Below are positions 61,616 to 64,000 of a stretch of DNA of 64,000 bases, piece by piece. Position 1 is the stretch's first letter. Every line of letters begins with the position of its first letter. The notes under the pieces are model-generated. The model ran no database searches. It had not been told where the DNA came from and was given only the letters and a program-made list of their open reading frames with translations. The stretch comes from Mesorhizobium sp. (GTDB lineage Bacteria > Pseudomonadota > Alphaproteobacteria > Rhizobiales > Rhizobiaceae): the NCBI RefSeq assembly GCF_016793485.1, contig NZ_JAEULZ010000046.1, positions 124,001 through 188,000 of the forward strand, in the 5' to 3' direction. The translations under genes and the position numbers were made by a program.

Positions 61616-62938
61616 ATGACGTCCCCGATCGCCGAAAAGCGCGGCGTCGGTGATCTGGCGTTTTTCCTGGTCGCGATCGTCGTGGGACTGGTGACTGGTC
61701 TGCTTGGCACTGCCCTGCGGTTTGGCGATGCGAATGCGCATGTCTGGCCCGCATTCGTCGCCAGACTTACAGGCGATCGAACCGCTTTGCATCTCGTCAT
61801 CGTCGGGCTGACAGGCGCCGTGATGGTGACGGCTGCCGTCTGGCTGGTCAGGACGTTCGCGCCGGAAGCTGCCGGTTCCGGCATCCAGGAAATCGAAGGG
61901 GCGATGGTGGACGAACGCGAGGTCCGTTGGGCGCGCATATTGCCGGTCAAGTTTTTCGGCGGCCTGTTGTCGCTGGGCTCGGGCCTCGTGGTGGGCAGGG
62001 AAGGCCCGACCATGCACATCGGCGCGGCTGTGGCCAAGGCTATGTCGGGCTGGTTCAATCTTTCAAGGCTCGATCTGCATGCCCTGCTCGCCGCCGGGGC
62101 GGGAGCCGGCCTGGCCGCGGCCTTCAACGCGCCGCTGGCAGGGGTGTTGTTCGTCCTGGAGGAAACCCGCAAACAGTTTCCGCACAGCTTTCGCAGCTAC
62201 TCGGCCGTCATCCTCGCAACCGTGGCCAGTGTGATCCTGAGCAGCATCATCGCCGGCGGCGAGCCGCTGATGAAGATGGACGCCACCGCGATCCCGCTGA
62301 ATCTGTTACCGGCCTTCGCGGGGTTGGGCGTGGTGCTCGGGCTCGCCGGCGCGGCGTTCAACACGTCGCTCGTCTGGTCGCTCGACCGCGCGCAGGCCCT
62401 TGGACAAAGGTTCTCGTTCTATCTGCTTCCGGCCGTCGCCGGCTTTGCCGTCGGCATCCTGCTCGTGCTGTTTCCAGACGCGACGCGCGGCGGTGAAACA
62501 CTGTCGGTCGAACTGGTCGCGAAGAACCTGCCGCTGGTCACGATCGCCGGGCTTGTCGCGGCGAGGTTTCTGATGACGATGGTCAGCTATTCGACCGGCG
62601 TCCCCGGCGGAATCTTCGCGCCGATACTGGGGCTCGCCACCGCGATTGGCCTGTTCTACGGCGCAGTCCTGGAGTTCGCATTTGCCTTGCCGCCGGGCGC
62701 TTCCGTCGCGCTCGCCGCTGCCGCCATGGGCGGTTTGTTTGCAGCGACGGTGCAGGCTCCGCTGGTGGGGATCATCCTGGTGGCGGAGCTTACCGGCGCA
62801 TACTCGCTGGTCTTGCCGGTCATGCTGACGACCGTTGTGGCGAGGATCGTGGCGGTGAGCCTGGGTACCCGGCCGATCTACGAAGTGCTGCTGGAGCGCG
62901 CTCTCGCTCTTTCAGGACGGCCTACAGGCGAACGCTAG
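61616..62938 (+). CDS. clcA: ClC family chloride channel / H+-Cl- exchange transporter
   Basis: The 440-residue membrane protein has the ClC selectivity motifs: EAAGSGIQEIEGA (GSGIP-like, with Gln in place of Pro), VVGREGPTMHIGAAV with the gating Glu in GREGP, and STGVPGGIFAPILGLA (GGIFAP). It has about 10 helices. The Glu is kept, so an H+/Cl- antiporter is possible; the second proton Glu is hard to place by eye. Start ATG 61616. Its last 4 bp overlap the convergent SelT/W/H-like gene. Confidence 0.93.
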   Translation: MTSPIAEKRGVGDLAFFLVAIVVGLVTGLLGTALRFGDANAHVWPAFVARLTGDRTALHLVIVGLTGAVMVTAAVWLVRTFAPEAAGSGIQEIEGAMVDEREVRWARILPVKFFGGLLSLGSGLVVGREGPTMHIGAAVAKAMSGWFNLSRLDLHALLAAGAGAGLAAAFNAPLAGVLFVLEETRKQFPHSFRSYSAVILATVASVILSSIIAGGEPLMKMDATAIPLNLLPAFAGLGVVLGLAGAAFNTSLVWSLDRAQALGQRFSFYLLPAVAGFAVGILLVLFPDATRGGETLSVELVAKNLPLVTIAGLVAARFLMTMVSYSTGVPGGIFAPILGLATAIGLFYGAVLEFAFALPPGASVALAAAAMGGLFAATVQAPLVGIILVAELTGAYSLVLPVMLTTVVARIVAVSLGTRPIYEVLLERALALSGRPTGER

Positions 62939-63234
62939 CCGGGCGTCGAAGCCTTGTGCTTGCGGTCGGAATGGCCGAGATCCCGCTCGGGGTCTATGAC
63001 GTCACGCACGAGTTGCTTCAGCTTTGCCGCGTCCGGAAAACCGCCGTCGCGCTTGCGGTCCCAGATAAGGGTTTCGTCGCACGCGATGGTGAAGATGCCA
63101 CCCGTCCCGGGGATGAGCACGACCTCGCCCAGATCGGTGCCGAAGGTGGACAGAAGCTCCTGCGCCATCCAGCCGGCCCGCAACAACCACTGGCACTGCG
63201 TGCAGTAGGTGATGCGGATGGCTGGGCTATTCAT
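62935..63234 (-). CDS. SelT/SelW/SelH family (Rdx) protein
   Basis: The 99-residue thioredoxin-like protein has the CxxC redox motif TYCTQCQWLLRAGWMAQELL near its start, where animal relatives have selenocysteine, and the family segment PGTGGIFTIACDETLIWDRK. These proteins bind a partner through a mixed disulfide; their bacterial role is unclear. Start ATG 63234 overlaps the stop of the upstream RDD gene (ATGA), so they form an operon. Confidence 0.9.
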   Translation of the reverse strand: MNSPAIRITYCTQCQWLLRAGWMAQELLSTFGTDLGEVVLIPGTGGIFTIACDETLIWDRKRDGGFPDAAKLKQLVRDVIDPERDLGHSDRKHKASTPG

Positions 63235-64000
63235 GGGCTTGCTCTGACTACGGCAGTTCCGGCAATTCGATCGTACACCGGGTCCCGTTTGCGCGCCATC
63301 GAGATGGCTAGCCAAGCCAACCATGCCGCCATGATTATCGCGGAGACAATGGCTGCAACGGAGTAGGCCGGCGAGTTCAGGATGCTGGCTATGGCCTCCA
63401 AATTGTTGCCGGCCATGACGATCGGGATCTGGGTTAGAATGAAGGGAATACCGCCTATTTGCCAGGCGAACCGCCGGGCGAGCGCTCGGCCCCAGCCGAC
63501 GCCTCGAGGTTCCGGCGAGGCAACGCGGATCGCACGTATGCGCATGGCTGTCTTGCCGATCGTCCGGCCGTAGATCGCCTCCAGCACAACGAAATAGGCA
63601 AGCAGCGCGAGCAGTGCCCCCCAGGTGACGTTGTAACCCGCCTGAACGGCGAGTTGTCCCTCAGCGTCGAGCCAGAAGCTTTCAGAAACCGTGGTCGTTG
63701 AGACCTCTCCGCTTTCCACCCGGCTTACGACCAGTACGCGGGACGTGTCGAAGCCAAGCAAAGACGTGCGACAGTCCTGCACGTGGGTCGGGTTCGTGAT
63801 CTGAGTTTGTAAGCCGGCGGGAAGGGCGCTTAACGACGTGCAGTTTGTGCGCGTCACGCCGAAATTGCTTTGGATGTAACCGCCGGTCAGAGCGAAAAGA
63901 ACTGCAACAAGAATCTGAAGCGGCAGCAGCACGCAAGCCGCATCAATCACAAACGCCGCCAAGCGTCGCCAGAAACCCGCTCGCAGCAGTCCTTCCGACT
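63231..64000 (-). CDS. RDD family membrane protein (5' end outside window)
   Basis: The frame is open from the right edge: AGFWRRLAAFVIDAACVLLP, which is the RDD signature (Arg-Asp-Asp pattern in helix 1), so the true start is beyond 64000. Later, YGRTIGKTAMRIRAIRVASP is the second RDD signature. Between the helices there is a long loop with several cysteines (NCTSL, DCRTS). Four or five helices are visible, and a basic tail follows. The function of RDD proteins is not settled; some act in ion transport. It is coupled to the downstream SelT/W/H-like gene. Confidence 0.88.
   Translation of the reverse strand, partial: SEGLLRAGFWRRLAAFVIDAACVLLPLQILVAVLFALTGGYIQSNFGVTRTNCTSLSALPAGLQTQITNPTHVQDCRTSLLGFDTSRVLVVSRVESGEVSTTTVSESFWLDAEGQLAVQAGYNVTWGALLALLAYFVVLEAIYGRTIGKTAMRIRAIRVASPEPRGVGWGRALARRFAWQIGGIPFILTQIPIVMAGNNLEAIASILNSPAYSVAAIVSAIIMAAWLAWLAISMARKRDPVYDRIAGTAVVRASP

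Overview
The window looks like chromosomal DNA of a GC-rich alphaproteobacterium of the Rhizobiales, most likely Mesorhizobium or a close relative in the Phyllobacteriaceae. The support is GcrA with a cluster of GANTC sites, a PodJ-like polarity protein, a SAM-II riboswitch ahead of metZ, a class I lysyl-tRNA synthetase, a LuxR/LuxI pair followed by a crotonase gene, and short GC-rich palindromic repeats between genes. This comes from reading the sequence only; no database search was run.

Region 1 (1-10.3 kb) is an accessory surface-glycan/peptide locus that ends beside the 3' end of a tRNA-Thr gene. It holds a glycosyltransferase-like/alginate-lyase fusion (cut by the left edge), an FkbM methyltransferase, two transferases of fungal mannosyltransferase type (GT71-like and GT62-like), GT4 and GT2 glycosyltransferases, an HprK-like P-loop kinase, a tiny protein with a Tat-like leader, a minimal nucleotidyltransferase and a PqqD-like protein. 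The kinase, PqqD and small peptide together suggest a peptide-modifying system that I cannot match to a described pathway. It is the best candidate here for something new.

Region 2 (10.5-24 kb) begins with a ThuA/Gfo-Idh-MocA pair and a one-pass membrane protein. It continues with the four-protein DNA-ligase-associated repair set: ATP-dependent ligase, MBL-fold exonuclease, Lhr-like helicase and metallophosphoesterase, with a TPR-methyltransferase gene in the middle. A TSUP exporter/TIGR02186 pair follows.

Region 3 (24-41.5 kb) holds podJ, then a MerR regulator with a perfect dyad controlling a beta-oxidation operon (two acyl-CoA dehydrogenases, thiolase, FadB/J-type fusion, thioesterase). 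After it come a LexA-like S24 regulator overlapping a thermonuclease-like gene, lysyl-tRNA synthetase, a TerB protein and a periplasmic binding protein.

Region 4 (41.5-51.2 kb) carries quorum sensing (LuxR, LuxI and a coupled crotonase-fold isomerase), a large membrane GT2, PPK2, and phoR and phoU separated by a reverse-strand SDR instead of pst genes. It ends with a secreted low-complexity repeat protein whose frame is broken at an A6 run.

Region 5 (51.2-64 kb) is housekeeping: gcrA, argD-argF, hslO, a GFA protein, apaG, metZ under a SAM-II riboswitch plus terminator, dcd, tRNA-Gly, a ClC chloride transporter, a SelT/W/H-like protein and an RDD membrane protein cut by the right edge.
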